Position numbers and translations under genes: made by a program. From Owenia fusiformis (Eukaryota; Annelida; Polychaeta; Sabellida; Oweniidae), in assembly GCA_903813345.2 (NCBI GenBank), contig CAIIXF020000006.1, forward strand, positions 40,372,848-40,436,847: a DNA stretch of 64,000 bases. The letters run 5' to 3'. Below the pieces are notes generated by a model that saw only the letters and a list, made by a program, of their open reading frames with translations, did no database searches and had not been told where the DNA came from. Every line of letters starts with the position of its first letter. The first letter of the stretch is position 1. Positions 1 through 11,783 of the stretch are shown piece by piece.

Positions 1-500
1 AATAACTATAGTATTGTAGATCTAAGGAGTTCATGCTTGTAAGAACAAGTAAGAAAATGCATGGTCGACTGAAATTTTTGTTTTCTCATTTGATTTTTTT
101 GACATTTTCTTTTCGACTTCGTTTTCTCTGGTTCAAGGGTTGCTCGGACTCCCGGGGGGTTGCTTCTCAGCAGAGGTTCTTTACACAGGCTAGAAAGAAG
201 ATTTAAAAGAAATACATTATACAGTGAGTGGGGTGGATTTAAACATGGACCTGCTATCTATCTATCTCAAGGTCCATGATTTAAATCTTCTTCCTGTGCC
301 CTATACCCCTACCCCCCTCCCCTGGATCCGCCAGTACTTCCCAACACAACCTCAGACTCTTAGGCCCACAGTGAGCATCATCAATCTTCATTATTCATTG
401 TAGATAGATGGTGCTGACTGTGCTTAGGCCCCTCTCCTTTAAACAAGATGGTATCGAAAAAGTTGTCCGCTGTGATGAAGCGTCCTATTTTGCATAGAAA
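1..500. repeat. Tail of duplicated block, non-coding
   Basis: No gene is seen. Bases 13-180 match 41232-41360 with small indels, and bases 300-450 match 44411-44480, in the same order and spacing class. The window therefore appears to start inside one unit of a larger duplication. Bases 236-287 form an imperfect hairpin: arms of about 17 bases around a CTAT-repeat loop. The 300-330 stretch contains the GGATCCGCCAGT terminus of a MITE family found several times further on. Confidence 0.6.
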
Positions 501-504
501 CTAG

Positions 505-955
505 TGTTGTCGCGATGTGCCATTATCGTACATCGATGCATCGGCAATTTTCAGTAGTAAACATTGATGCACATCGCGATGTACATCGAGAAAAAGTCAG
601 AGAAAAGTGCACTGAAATACCGAATTCTAATGCACTAAAATACCGAACAGAACAAATTAATAAGAGTACGCTGGTACATCCGGGAACTTTTGGTAACGGT
701 GAAATGAAAGTATAGTAAATTTTTTAGATTAATGGTTCATTTCGACTAGATAAAACAGTTTTAAAGCGAAAGAATACCAGAAAACATTGGAAAATGAAAT
801 AAGACACGAGAAAGGTAAGCGATTTGCGTCAAAATAAGATAAGAAAGGGTAATTTTTAGCAAATTAAATTTTTTTTAAATGACATTGATGTTTTGTTTCA
901 GACATCAGTGCATCGCCAGAATCAGCTTTGGCGATGTATATCGCGATGTATCGAT
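505..955. repeat. CGATG/CATCG-rich segment, possible hAT-type MITE
   Basis: Both ends carry clustered, partly palindromic CGATGTACATCG-like words, at about 512-590 and 905-955, with AT-rich sequence between. The left side starts TAGTGTTGTCGCGATG, which resembles hAT termini. A clear matching inverted terminus and target duplication are not visible, so the class is a guess. The short open frames here show no recognisable protein. Confidence 0.3.
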
Positions 956-1449
956 TAATCACATTAACCACACAATTAATTTTTTACTCATATGTTTCGC
1001 TATACTAAAGAAAATTACTTACTCCATGCAATGGATATATCATTTGCGGGTAACTTTAATTTCTGTTTGAATTTGAAGTCCAACAACGCTAAGAGTAAAC
1101 GCTATTGAAAATGGCGCCCTGAGTATCATACTCCGAAATGTACCATTTATTTTATTTCTTTTTAATGGTACAATATAATGACACGATAATATTTACATTT
1201 GTTTTACATGTTGCTGTTATTCATAGTTATAGTCTCAAACTTTTTGTGAACTGTGTTTGGCACTCAGATTCTGCGGTTGGTGCAAGTGGTGAAATTTTGC
1301 ATGTTAATGCATTCTTGTATTTTCCGTAACATTACACGGCACTGCACATAGGATATTTGTTACAATAAGTGCTGTAAAAATACTCCTTAATTCTTTCAGA
1401 ACAACAATAAGAAAGAATAAAGAAGTCATTCATAATTTCATAAATCACC

Positions 1450-2540
1450 ATGCCACGAGTGCCCCAACCAAAGAGAACAGCAGCTCATCAGAAACTAGCT
1501 GAAGAGAATGAGAAGTCAGGGCCTTCAGTATATGACATGGATGAACCCTTGATAACCTCCCCAGTCTCACCAAGCAGAAGTAAGTGTAGTAGAACCTGCA
1601 TATTTGAAACCTCTGTCATGTATGTATTGGGAACGTTCTAATATGAACACCTATCAGTTTTAATCATTGACTCGTTCATTAAAGATTTTGAAACATTAAC
1701 ACCTGCAATTCCAAACAAAAGTGTCTGGTCCAAGATTGCATTCAAATGAGACATGTTTTACTGAATTACTGTGTTATGAAATCTACCCAATATTGTTTTC
1801 AATTTCAAGTTTCTGTTGTTAAAGGAATATTCCTTGCCAAACCATTTCTCTCCTCATATGGTAGCTATAACCATATGTATGCTTGCCATGTTTAGCAAAA
1901 CACGCAAAAATGTTTTGATATGGTCAAATTTGATCACTTAGAAATGTGATGCTCAATTCCAGTAAGCAGCCATCTTTTAAAATTTCACACAGGAAGTGAT
2001 GTCATCGACTCTCAACTTTGCATATAGCATTAGGTGAGGAGCTATAAAGAATTACAAAACCAGCTAAATATTCTTTTTCAACTTTGTATCTTATTTAATC
2101 CTTTTGAAAATCTCTTCTTTTATTCTAAGTTGACAAGCCCTGAAAATATTTTTGCACAGAGAGTAATGATCACATGTCTAGAAGTGATTTTGTGCTACTT
2201 TCCTATCTGTTATGGGCAAGGTTATAGAAGTTGAGAGTTGATGACATCACTTCCTGCAAGAAATCTTAAAAGATGGCAGCTCACTGGAAATAAGCACTAG
2301 ATTTTTAAATGATCAATATTGACCATATTAAAACATTTTCCCATGTTTTGCTAAATATGGAAACTATATATATGATTATAGCTACCATATCAAGAGAGAA
2401 AGGGTCTGGCAAGGAATATTCCTTTAAGGTAACCTTAATAGTATATGTTTTTAATTTTTTCAAGGCAACGAGACACCAATCATTCCGAAGAATAAGAAAA
2501 GAGTATACGAACAGGATGAGGAAGGGAAACAGGACTTTGG
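1450..2540 (+). pseudogene. Truncated SYCP3 copy (exons 1-2 only)
   Basis: Two exons nearly identical to the first two coding exons of the complete SYCP3 gene at 46824. Exon 1 is 1450-1579, from ATG, 43 codons plus one base, ending at donor GTAAGT. Exon 2 is 2465-2540, after a T-rich tract and CAAG, ending at donor GTAGGT. The frame is open across the junction. Exon 1 lacks one Glu codon present in the other copy (MDEP versus MEDEP), and exon 2 has Glu for Gly after Val-Tyr. Exons 3-8, which encode the coiled-coil core and the C-terminal assembly motif, are absent nearby. It is therefore most simply a 5' gene fragment. It could still act as a distal alternative 5' end for the complete gene, because its donors are closer to consensus. 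A possible 5'UTR splice acceptor lies at 1398-1399. Confidence 0.8.
1823..2423. mobile_element. TTAA-flanked piggyBac-type MITE with 194-bp arms
   Basis: The insertion is flanked by TTAA at 1819-1822 and 2424-2427 and begins and ends with AGGAATATTCCTTGCCA in inverted orientation. The inverted arms are 1823-2016 and 2230-2423, about 194 bases each and imperfect, with a 213-base centre. The homologous intron at about 47450 has a single TTAA and no element, so the insertion is precise. TTAA target duplication is characteristic of piggyBac (and Kolobok). No transposase frame is present, so it is non-autonomous. Confidence 0.85.
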
Positions 2541-2861
2541 GTAGGTATCCTCTCTTATCAATAGTTTCATTATTAGAGTATCTCTAAAGGCTGGGATAGT
2601 TCATCAATTTTGATATAGATTTTTGATTTGATTTGAATATGGTAGTATAGCATATGACAGGAATTTTAATAGTTAATGTTGTTAACATTCCCTCTGTTCT
2701 TTTTTATCTGTCTTTTGTAATGAAAAAAATCAAAAATTATTTTGCAAATTATTTAGAATCCCATCTGTCAGCAGTTTTTCTAAGCCCACGCCCCCTTGTG
2801 ACCTTGAACTAGGAAGTATAGGGACCCAAGAGGGCTCAACATTGATGGTATGCATTATGCC

Positions 2862-3394
2862 ATAGGAGACAGGTTACCTGAAAAGAAAGATAGATATCAT
2901 TATCTCTTATCTAAACAAGGACTGTCACTGAGGCAAGTCTACCCTGGCTGAAATCAGCTCTGAAATAACAATTACTGCATGTCAAGCCGTCATTTAATGC
3001 TGATTTTGTAGAAAACAGATCTGTCCATCCTTCTACATGTGAGTTTTTCCCATAAAGATGCTTGATTAAGTAGAAATTCATCAAATTATACCCCTAGAAT
3101 ATCAAAGTTCAACTGTACATCAATCGCGTGAGGAAAATAAACAAATCCATTCTTCACCTTCTGTTCACAAACCCTTCTTCTTCTTCTTGGAAAAGTTGTC
3201 CCTCATTTGACTAACAGCAAATGTGTATGTTTATGTAGCAATATATGTTAGTTTAGAAAATGATTAATTACAATCTTACCTGTACTTCACAGAAACATCC
3301 TAAGTATGAAAATATTTCACTAAAATACATGCTTCCATTTTGTCACATGTTCATAATAATTTACATATTGACCATGTGATGTTGACAGGGCACT
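2862..3394. other. Intergenic, nothing recognised
   Basis: AT-rich sequence without a credible open frame, tandem repeat or terminal inverted repeat that I could see. It starts exactly where homology with SYCP3 intron 2 stops. Confidence 0.5.
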
Positions 3395-4160
3395 TAAAAA
3401 GTGCTAAAAATGGTGACAAACGACATGCTTTTGAAAGTCTTTTTGTCTTCGGAGCCGAGCATATTCCACTGAACCATTAAGAGTGTTATACATCCTTCCA
3501 GATCGGGTCTCGAATTGAATTACCCGTTGAGAAAAATGGGCTTTATAATGAAAAACAAAAACAGTTATCTGGGACATTACTAGGAGTCTGACAGGAAAGG
3601 CCAAAAATCTCCAGATTTAAAGGCTAGTAAGAGGAAATGGGAGCCCCGACTCTCGAGTCTCCACTACAAAAAATGAATATGACAATGCCAATGAAAATTG
3701 AAATATTGTTAAATAGATTTAGAGCTGGTCTGATTCTAAAATCACATCTATATGCCCATAACTTTGCGACAGTAAATTACCCATTTTGTACATGTGGTGC
3801 TAAACATCAAACAACACATCATTTTTTAAACTGCCCTATGCTGCCACAAGAAAGATGCACTCTCCTAGCAGGACTAAAAACCTTAGAATTTCTCAGCAGT
3901 TTCCAAAACTTAAACTTATTATTTGGAGACAGAAATCTTACAGTAACGGAGAATGAACAAATTATTCAAATAGTTAGCCATTACATCTCTTTAGCTCTTC
4001 ATATTTTAGAATAAACACTCCTCCCCCCGAAGTCCCCTAACATTTTTCACCATCTATATTATGGACCTAATCTATTGTATTTCCATTATTTCCAGTTTGA
4101 TATGTTTTGTATATTGCCGACAATGTTGAAAAACAAAGGCAATAATATTGTATTGTATTT
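3395..4160 (+). mobile_element. Non-LTR retrotransposon (LINE) 3' fragment
   Basis: The open frame at 3637-4014 (125 residues, start not meaningful) ends like the C-terminus of many Jockey/I/CR1-type reverse transcriptase polyproteins. A leucine-rich 'LLNRFRAG' segment is followed by a cysteine-histidine cluster of C-x-C, then HH, then C-P (residues about 50-67). After the stop comes a 3' untranslated segment ending in TATTGTATTGTATT-like short repeats, typical of LINE tails. The reverse transcriptase core is missing. A shorter relative of 3395-3980, with an internal deletion, lies at 25285-25565. Confidence 0.6.
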
Positions 4161-4480
4161 TTATATATAAGAATAAATGAGAAATAAAAAATCCAATCTT
4201 AACCAAATGTCTTCATCTTGGTTGGTGTTTCCCCCTGGGATTTTTCCCTCTTTTCCATGCTTACACCCCCAAAATGCAATCTGATTTTCGACACCGTTTC
4301 GGTACCAAATTTCGGTGCCGAAACGGCACCAAATAGACTGACTAGTCCGGTAGCAAATTTTGGTGTCGAAAGGTTTCGGTGCCGAAACGGTGTCGAAACG
4401 GTGCCGGAACAGCGCCGAATTTTTTCGATGCCGAAACGGTGCCGAATTATATAAGTACATGTTTTGCACATCCGTTGTTA
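4161..4480. repeat. Cluster of CGGTGCCGAAACGG palindromic motifs
   Basis: Between about 4288 and 4450 the words TTTCGGTGCCGAAAC and CGGTGCCGAAACGGTG occur repeatedly in both orientations, giving a dense self-complementary patch. Overlapping frames on both strands are an effect of this symmetry. It is probably the core of a degenerate palindromic repeat; no target duplication was found. Confidence 0.6.
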
Positions 4481-4685
4481 AAAATACATTTAAATATCTA
4501 CATTTGAGAATCTCATCTCATCCAAATATACAAAATAACTTCAGCATATTGAGCATGTATATCCCATTGGATCATTTACATTTAGTGTTATATTCGTTGC
4601 TTCTTAATGACCTGTATCGGGGGTATTTTAAGCCGGATTCCAATATATAATGTACATTACATTAATCGAATAGTCCTGAGCAATA

Positions 4686-5150
4686 TAAAGCAACATCTGT
4701 ACACCTGTCTGATCCGAACACACCTCGGTGTGTACATTTTTGGTCCAATTTTAAAAAAAACCTGTACACCTGTCTGATCCGAACACCCCTCGGTGAGTGC
4801 ACTTTTGATCCAATTTTTCTAAACCTGTAAACCTGTCTGATCCGAACACACCTCGGTGTGTACATTTTTGGTCCAATTTTTCAAAACCCGTACATATGTC
4901 TGATCAGAACACCCCTCAGTGTGTACACTTTTGGTCCAATTTTTCAAAACCTGTACACCTGTCTGATCCGAACACACCTGGGTGTGTACATTTTTGGTCC
5001 AATTTTTCAAAATCTGTACACCTGTCTGATCCGAACACACCTCGGTGTGTACATTTTTGGTCAAAATTTTCAAAACCTGTACACCTGTCTGATCCGAACA
5101 CCTCTCAGTGTGTACATTTTTGATCCAATTTTTCAAAACATGTACACTTA
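4686..5150. repeat. 64-bp minisatellite, about 7 copies
   Basis: Tandem units of about 61-64 bases contain CTGTCTGATCCGAACAC, CTCGGTGTGTACATTTTTGG and TCCAATTTTTCAAAACC. The open frames on both strands here are translations of the array. Related wording (TCTAATCTGAACACCCCTC) recurs singly at about 50116 in SYCP3 intron 4, which suggests the unit derives from a dispersed repeat. Confidence 0.9.
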
Positions 5151-6436
5151 TAATAAACAATATAATATTCGATTGTTCACGATACAGTTAACAGGTTCGG
5201 TTCAAATTTCATAGAAAACAATGTTCATATTTTTTGTCCGCTGTGGGGAGCACTTTCAAATGTGAAATACACCAAGAGTCTTTCAAAACTTCACGAAAGA
5301 GAGAATGTGTCAAACCCATTCCCTGGATTGAAACGTATGACGAAATGTATTGAACCATGAGTCGTTCTTCCTCGTTTTTTCAGTTTTGTTATTTTCTTGA
5401 CCGGTTTTTAAAAGGCGAGACACAAAAACGGCAACATTTGCGATGCAATGATTTATTTCTAGTTTTGCTAAGCAAATCGATCGACATGGTTGAAACAATT
5501 AAAGTGGTTATTGTGAAGAACATGATAAAATGGAAAAATTAGAAATTCGTTTCATAGTAAATGCATTTGTCGCATAGGACTGAACACATACTGTTATCTA
5601 CCTTTGTTGAAGGCGTAATATGAAGTCAATGAAATAAATTTATCCACGTGCGATTCTGCGAACGTGACCACCCGGCAATTGCCTTTTCCTTGCTTCATGG
5701 TGAGAAAATACGCAATGAAAAGCCACCACACGAGCTCGTTCATCTGGGCAATGCTCTATGCCATGCAGAGTATTAGTTGAGGTATTTCCTCTCTTAAAAG
5801 AGGAGGGAAAACCTAAAGTTCAGAGAACCTCAACTTTAATAGATCACTGTGTAGATATGACCCTCTCATCGCTGATTGGTCAAACTACATACTAGCAATA
5901 AACGGAATCAAAAGGGCGGATTCAAAAGGTTGTAGAAACGTTTCGAATGGTAATGTTCACTTTGAGCGTATTAACCAATATTATAAATTCACTCACTTGA
6001 TAAAGAAAGATGTATGGAATATGTGGTATTAAGAAACTAAGTGGTAAAATTTTGTAACAAACAGAAGTTGTAAGCAAGATAAAGTTAAAAATCAGTCATG
6101 GATTTCCTTCATCTTTTACATCATCTTGTGATCTTCTTTGGATTGTGGTTTATTGTAACAGCGAAAACTGGTGAAACAATCATATTACAAAGTTTAATTA
6201 ATTGTTTCTATATGATCAGTTTTCCTTCTATACGTTTTTTTTCAAACTTGTTACATACAAAGCAATACAAAAATGTATTTCTGTTGGTTCATTATTCTGT
6301 TATACCATGGGCTTTCAATTCTAGTTGAAAGCCCATGGTTATACACAGCCCCTCCTTTTGGCAGTGTTTCGGTCCGCATTTGTAAGAAGCGCTTCTCAAC
6401 AAGTTTGAAGAAAAACGGTGCAGTATGAGACTCACA
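5151..6436. other. Intergenic; one strong hairpin at 6304-6339
   Basis: No gene is recognised. Bases 6304-6318 (ACCATGGGCTTTCAA) are perfectly complementary to 6325-6339, with a 6-base loop. The stem resembles the CCATGG-containing terminus of a dispersed repeat at 8764-8788 and may be a collapsed MITE. Small open frames at 5357-5542 and 6098-6328 have no recognisable features. Confidence 0.5.
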
Positions 6437-7255
6437 TTCCTTGTCTTTCAAACGTCTGGTAGGCCTAAGATTCAAATTAACGGTTTTTTCTTGGATAGTT
6501 GGACCCGCGTGATTTTATTTCATATCTGCAAATTGATTGGATAGCGTATCGACTGATTTACATAATCTTCATGAATAATCAATTAGTAGCAAATATCGGC
6601 AAATAATATATTCGAGGTAATTATTTCTTCTCCTTCCATCTCAAAGATCTGCAAATATTTAGAGAACATCCGGAACCCAGATGACAATTAAGGCAAGACC
6701 TCGACATGCCTCGCTGTTATTACGAGTACACCATATCCTCTCAGTGATGTGGTGAAAAAGCAATCAAAAATGTCATCGACCAGATTTAAAGCACCAAACA
6801 TCACCATATCAAACCACAGGGATCACTGAGAGAGGATGTCTACATTGATCGATCATGTCATTCGAAGTATCATCCTAGGTAACTTAGGTAAATGACCCGA
6901 TATATCTTAGGCTGCAGATCACTGAATGATAACAAGATAACCTTATTCAAACGTTTAGTTGAATAGTGCCCTGGATTCTTTGAGAAAACTTTTTTCCTCA
7001 ACTTACTCATTAAACTGACTAATACGCTCCAAATTAAACGCTATTACAGTTAAATTAGTAGTTTCAAAGAATAAATACAAATGTCTCTTTGACAGGTACT
7101 AAGGTTAAGTGAGAGAGATTGCTGTTTTTTATTAAACGCTAAACGGTGCACTCACGTACCAATGGATAGAGCAGCCCGTCATTAGAATTCACACAAAGCA
7201 CCCGAGTTCCGTCAAATAACTGTGACATGGAGCTGGCCCTTTTACAAATATACAC

Positions 7256-7660
7256 CATCGTCCATAAATTTAGCAAATGGGAGTCCCGTTTTGGATCGCT
7301 TATCCAAAGCCTCTTTGTGTTCGGCGACTTTAAAACGTCCAATTTGTCATTTCCAGAACTATTTTAAATAGGAACAGTTTTGATTCGAACATTAACAGGC
7401 GTATAGTGGTATGTTATCCAATCGAGACTTCCGCTTGACAAACTTGTGGAGGGGGGTGTAACTGCCAAACTTATGAAGGGGAGTGAAACTGCCAAACTTA
7501 TGAAGGGGAGTGTAACTGCCAAACTTATGAAGGGGAGTGAAACTGCCAAACTTATGGGGGAGTGTAAGTGTAAAATTATGGAGGGGAGTGTAACTGCCAA
7601 ACTTATGGAGGGGAGTGTATCTGCCAAACTTATGGAGGGGAGTGTAATTGTTTGCTGCTG
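7256..7660. repeat. MITE body with 27-bp terminal minisatellite (about 8 copies)
   Basis: A short element body (7256-7440, containing GTTTTGGATCGCTTAT) is followed by units of about 27 bases reading AACTGCCAAACTTATGGAG plus GGGAGTGT. The unit is the terminus of a MITE family seen once per end elsewhere (16170, 17031). Open frames over it (7364-7726 minus, 7446-7661 plus) are repeat translations. The counterpart at 32672-33322 is about three times longer. Confidence 0.8.
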
Positions 7661-10600
7661 ATTCGCGTTGAAAAAAAGTAATAGACTATTTCCCCATTTG
7701 ATCATGAGTATTACATTTAATTTCACCCCCCCCCCCCATGTTGGAAAAAAGTAAAAACACTAGCCATAATAAATGCGTTATAGATATAAACTACAAATAA
7801 TGGGGTTTTGACAACGGATGTATCTCTTTTGTGGTGCAACCTAGAAGTCTTTAAGGAGCTACTTTTTAACCATCGGAAGTCCCTGATGAACATTGGAGTA
7901 ATTATTTACATGAATAACTCATTTTAAAACAATTTAGAAAAGAATGTAAATATGCGGCAATTCCCTTCGGAATCTACCTTTACGTAACTACAGTAAAACC
8001 TATAACCCTCTCAAATCCGAGAGATTTTGCTTTGTATATTAGTCACGATGGAAATATGATTTGATATTATTCCATATATTTTTAGTTATTTTATATTCAT
8101 ATTTCTTGTTTTGAAATAAGCCTCATTAGTAGTTTTTTCATTTCCAAAATTCCAATCAAAAAGTACCATGCTTGACAATTTTAAAACAATTCCGTAGGTG
8201 ATTACTTACGTCAATGGAAATTCAGGGCTCAAACATTAATTTAGCAAAGACGCTGAATGTCTGAATAAGCCTCAAACCACAACTATATTGTTCAGCAAAT
8301 GAAAAGAGAATCGTTATATGAATTTTCAAAGAGGCTCTCTTAAGAAAGGCACAATCAAGACACTCTAGATATTTTTGGATATTACGTTTTACCACAGATT
8401 CAGTATTCACCTCTACAGTATATAAACTGATCGAATTACTTTCGCCAAAACTAATTTAATCTGGAATTTGGATATACTGTCCATAATCCATATGCTATCT
8501 GATTGGTCGTTCAATTTGTTAATCTGAACGTGATTGGCTGCCTGGTTTAAGGGGTCATGTGCGAGCGCCTGTCACTCGACGGGGATTCCCGTCAAAGGCC
8601 GCGGAATCAATTGTGTTCAATTCTGACAGTTTGTTGTTCTGTTGATTATTTCAATATAAAACGACAATAATACCTTGATAACTTGATCTCAAAATATGCT
8701 TAAGGTATGTGAGATTATACCGTAAGTAGTTATAGTGGGACATCATTGTTTTTCCAGGGGAAACCCATGGTATAATGCATCTTTAAAGATCGATTAAAAA
8801 TCGGATACACAACTGAAAAAACACAATGTTAATGTCAATGTCCTTTAGCTTACTATTTTAATCTATCTCTTTTACGACGTCCGTTTGTCGTTATATCAGT
8901 TGTTAACAATGCTTATTAGTTTCTATTCATTGATGATGGGTGATAACATTCCTTTCTTGTATTAGCACGCATCTTATATAATCAATCATTTTTCTGGCTG
9001 ACCAATAAGAAATACGTTCGGTAATCCGCTGTAACAAACAGATTTAGACAGCTTTAATGCGATAAAATGGCAATGATCTGTTCACGATACCGGTCACCTT
9101 GAAAATCATTTCATTGAACCTTTCTACACACGTGCTGACATCACCAGTGGGACCTGACATCATTCTGTCTTTAATAACATAAGATTTAGTAACCGTAAGC
9201 CAATAACCTAGGCAACTGGTTAAGTCACCCTTCAAGATCGGGCCTCGCTGAGCTTAGAGAAGATGTCATGATTAAATTACGTTGTATTATTTGTAAAATA
9301 CATGTATCATAATTTACCTTATCTATATAAGTAAGTAACATACGTGTCTAGGACCGTGAATAATGTCATACATAGGGATGTTACACATTTACTTTCCGCT
9401 ACAATAGTTGAGGTTTTGTCACTTAAAACTATATAGCACACAAGAAGTTTGCAAATGAAATTATACAAACATTGTTCCCAAAATTCAAGATGGCCGCCAT
9501 ACCATGAATAGTTCTATTTTTCGTATTTGGATGAAACTAAATGAATCGAAACTTCAGGATCTACTACATGTAGGATTGTAGGTAATTATTTTCCAAGCAT
9601 CATATGATGTGAAAATCAGAACTATCATCTACAAGTTATCATTCAATAATTTCCAACATAATGACAAAATAAGACTCACAATGTTAAAACCCGATGAATT
9701 TTAAAATCGATTCACAAAATGTGACCGATCAATTTGTACATGTCATTTGGGTCCTCTAAATGGATCTGAAGTCAATTTGAACCTAGGTAATTCGGTCAAA
9801 TACCAAATACTGATTTCGGAAAATTGTATTATTTCACTGACAGGGGAACAAAAAGCCTGAGGCATTCCTAACTCATCAGACAGTGGAAGATGAGAATCAG
9901 ATGAGCATTCAAGATCACCCATGGTCATAGCGACATAATAACTAATGGATGGATATTTTCTCATATGACTTTTGGCAACCCAATCATTTCCCAGAAGGCG
10001 CTCTTTGACGCCAGAGAAGCCCTTCTCACAATATAAGGTAAATTATGATACTGTAGGAAAATTAATATGTTGATACATATATCTTTCAACTTCAGACATA
10101 TTGTTTATTTCTTCACTCGATGTTGTCATGATTAGTTTGGTTCAACAACACCATTTATCAATATATTCTTAAACTCTGGGGAAGAGAGGTGCCTAGTAAA
10201 AAAGTAAATTAGAAATTACCGAGCAACACATTGCGAAATGCTATACATTTTTTTATGTCGTTTATAGAGAAATAAATGAATATAGAAAACAAACAATAAA
10301 TTACACCATCTGCTTTGTATATTCACCAGGTACATAACTATGTTAACAGTATAATTACTGCATGTTCTTCAAGGAAGTGGAAATAAAATAGAAAAATATA
10401 CAATACATTACACCATTGGCATAAAAAAGGTGTATTGATCAGACGTATCACAAGTCCGTATATTGACGTGGAGACCCCCTTGGCCTTTGATAACTGAGAA
10501 AACGATTGTATTTTAACTTATTCATTAAGCTGACTAGTATGTTACAAATTAAACGCTTTTACAATTAAATGAGTAGTTCCCGAGAATTGATATAAATACC

Positions 10601-11220
10601 TCTTGACAGGCACTTAGGTAAAATGATAGCAAAATTGGTTTACTAAACGTTACATCCTAATATATACCGAGTGGGTATTACTTTAGATTAAAGAACGTAC
10701 TCCTTTGAACGCATACGTGATGCGACCTGATTCTCGTTTTATATATTGACCTCAAGTATTGATATCATGACGAAGTAGAGAATATACCCAAGAAATCAGG
10801 ATCATAGGAATTCTGGGTGTTTCCCCCTTTTAACATGATGGGAGGGAGACTTGCCGTTTTGGATAGACGAGGAGAATAATTTTAAATCAGAGAAAATTGC
10901 AGCATTATCAGCGAGATTAATTGTTTATCTAAAATAACTGGGTCTTGAGGTGAGCGCAACTTAATGAATGGAATTCCAATCAGCAACGCATTGTTCTTTA
11001 TTATATCATCTTTGACTTTGACATTGACTTGTATCGTCATCTTATATTTTAAGTCGTGATCATTTATGATAAAAGCGGCAGAAAAGACTAGCGAATGCAA
11101 AATGTAAAAAGAAACTTGCCAATGTTTTTCTTACAATTCTAATTTTGCAAATTTGATATTAATCAAATATCTCATGAAATGCAGAAGTTAATTAAAAAAT
11201 AATGAAAATTAATTTAAGAT
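7661..11220. other. Non-coding part of duplication copy A
   Basis: No gene is seen. About 8445-8790 is a dispersed repeat, also present at 34070-34412 (direct) and 44757-45115 (inverted), with terminus CCATGGTATAATGCATCTTT. The segment 10326-10612 occurs a third time at 24361-24626. Bases 10867-11220 have no counterpart in copy B. Confidence 0.6.
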
Positions 11221-11783
11221 ACTGCCATATCCAATTACATTAGAATTAAAAAGGGGGGCACCCTGTATATAACGATCTGTACCAAGCGTAGAATTGACCT
11301 AGAAATGCGATTAACCCTAATGTGGATAGGGGGGATCTTCAGATCTAGGAAAGGTATTTTACCCACGTTTTTTGTCCTAAAAAGGCTGGTCGCATATACA
11401 TATTTCACATGTATTACCCTTTCCTGGCTAACAAAATATAACATTTTGTTTTTTTTAAGTAAAAATGCACCAAAAAGTCTCCCCTGCTTTTGACCTAATT
11501 TGACCTACTTTTTGCGATTCTAAAACACCATCCTCAAGAGTTTTGAATTACCTATAATATGGTACCTTAAATTTTACTATACCTCTTCAACTTTGAAAAC
11601 GCCAGAGGGGTCATCCCCCCTCTATCCATTAGTGTTATAAAAATGCATTATATACAGTAAACTATTGGTTCAAATACAAAGAACTCTTGAAAATATTCTG
11701 AAACTAGCATTTTTTTTAAATTATTTCTTTATATTAAAGTCAGAATAGGGGGTGACAAATAAATATAAATGTATATAATAATA

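Larger units (their letters stand above)
1207..2861 (+). repeat. Segmental duplicate of SYCP3 5' region
   Basis: Sequence from about 1207 to 2861 aligns by eye, in order, with 46510-47883: the upstream flank, exon 1, intron 1, exon 2 and the first part of intron 2. Homology stops abruptly after the shared GCATTATGC at about 2861. The copies differ by a MITE insertion here (1823-2423) and by expansion of one 60-bp motif into an array in the other copy. Confidence 0.85.

Noticed and set aside
4686-5214. CRISPR-like regular array
   Set aside because: Units are contiguous with no unique spacers, and the context is an animal genome; it is a minisatellite.
7364-7726. Minus-strand frame with repeated SLAVTLPSI, resembling a membrane protein
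   Set aside because: Translation of the same minisatellite on the other strand.
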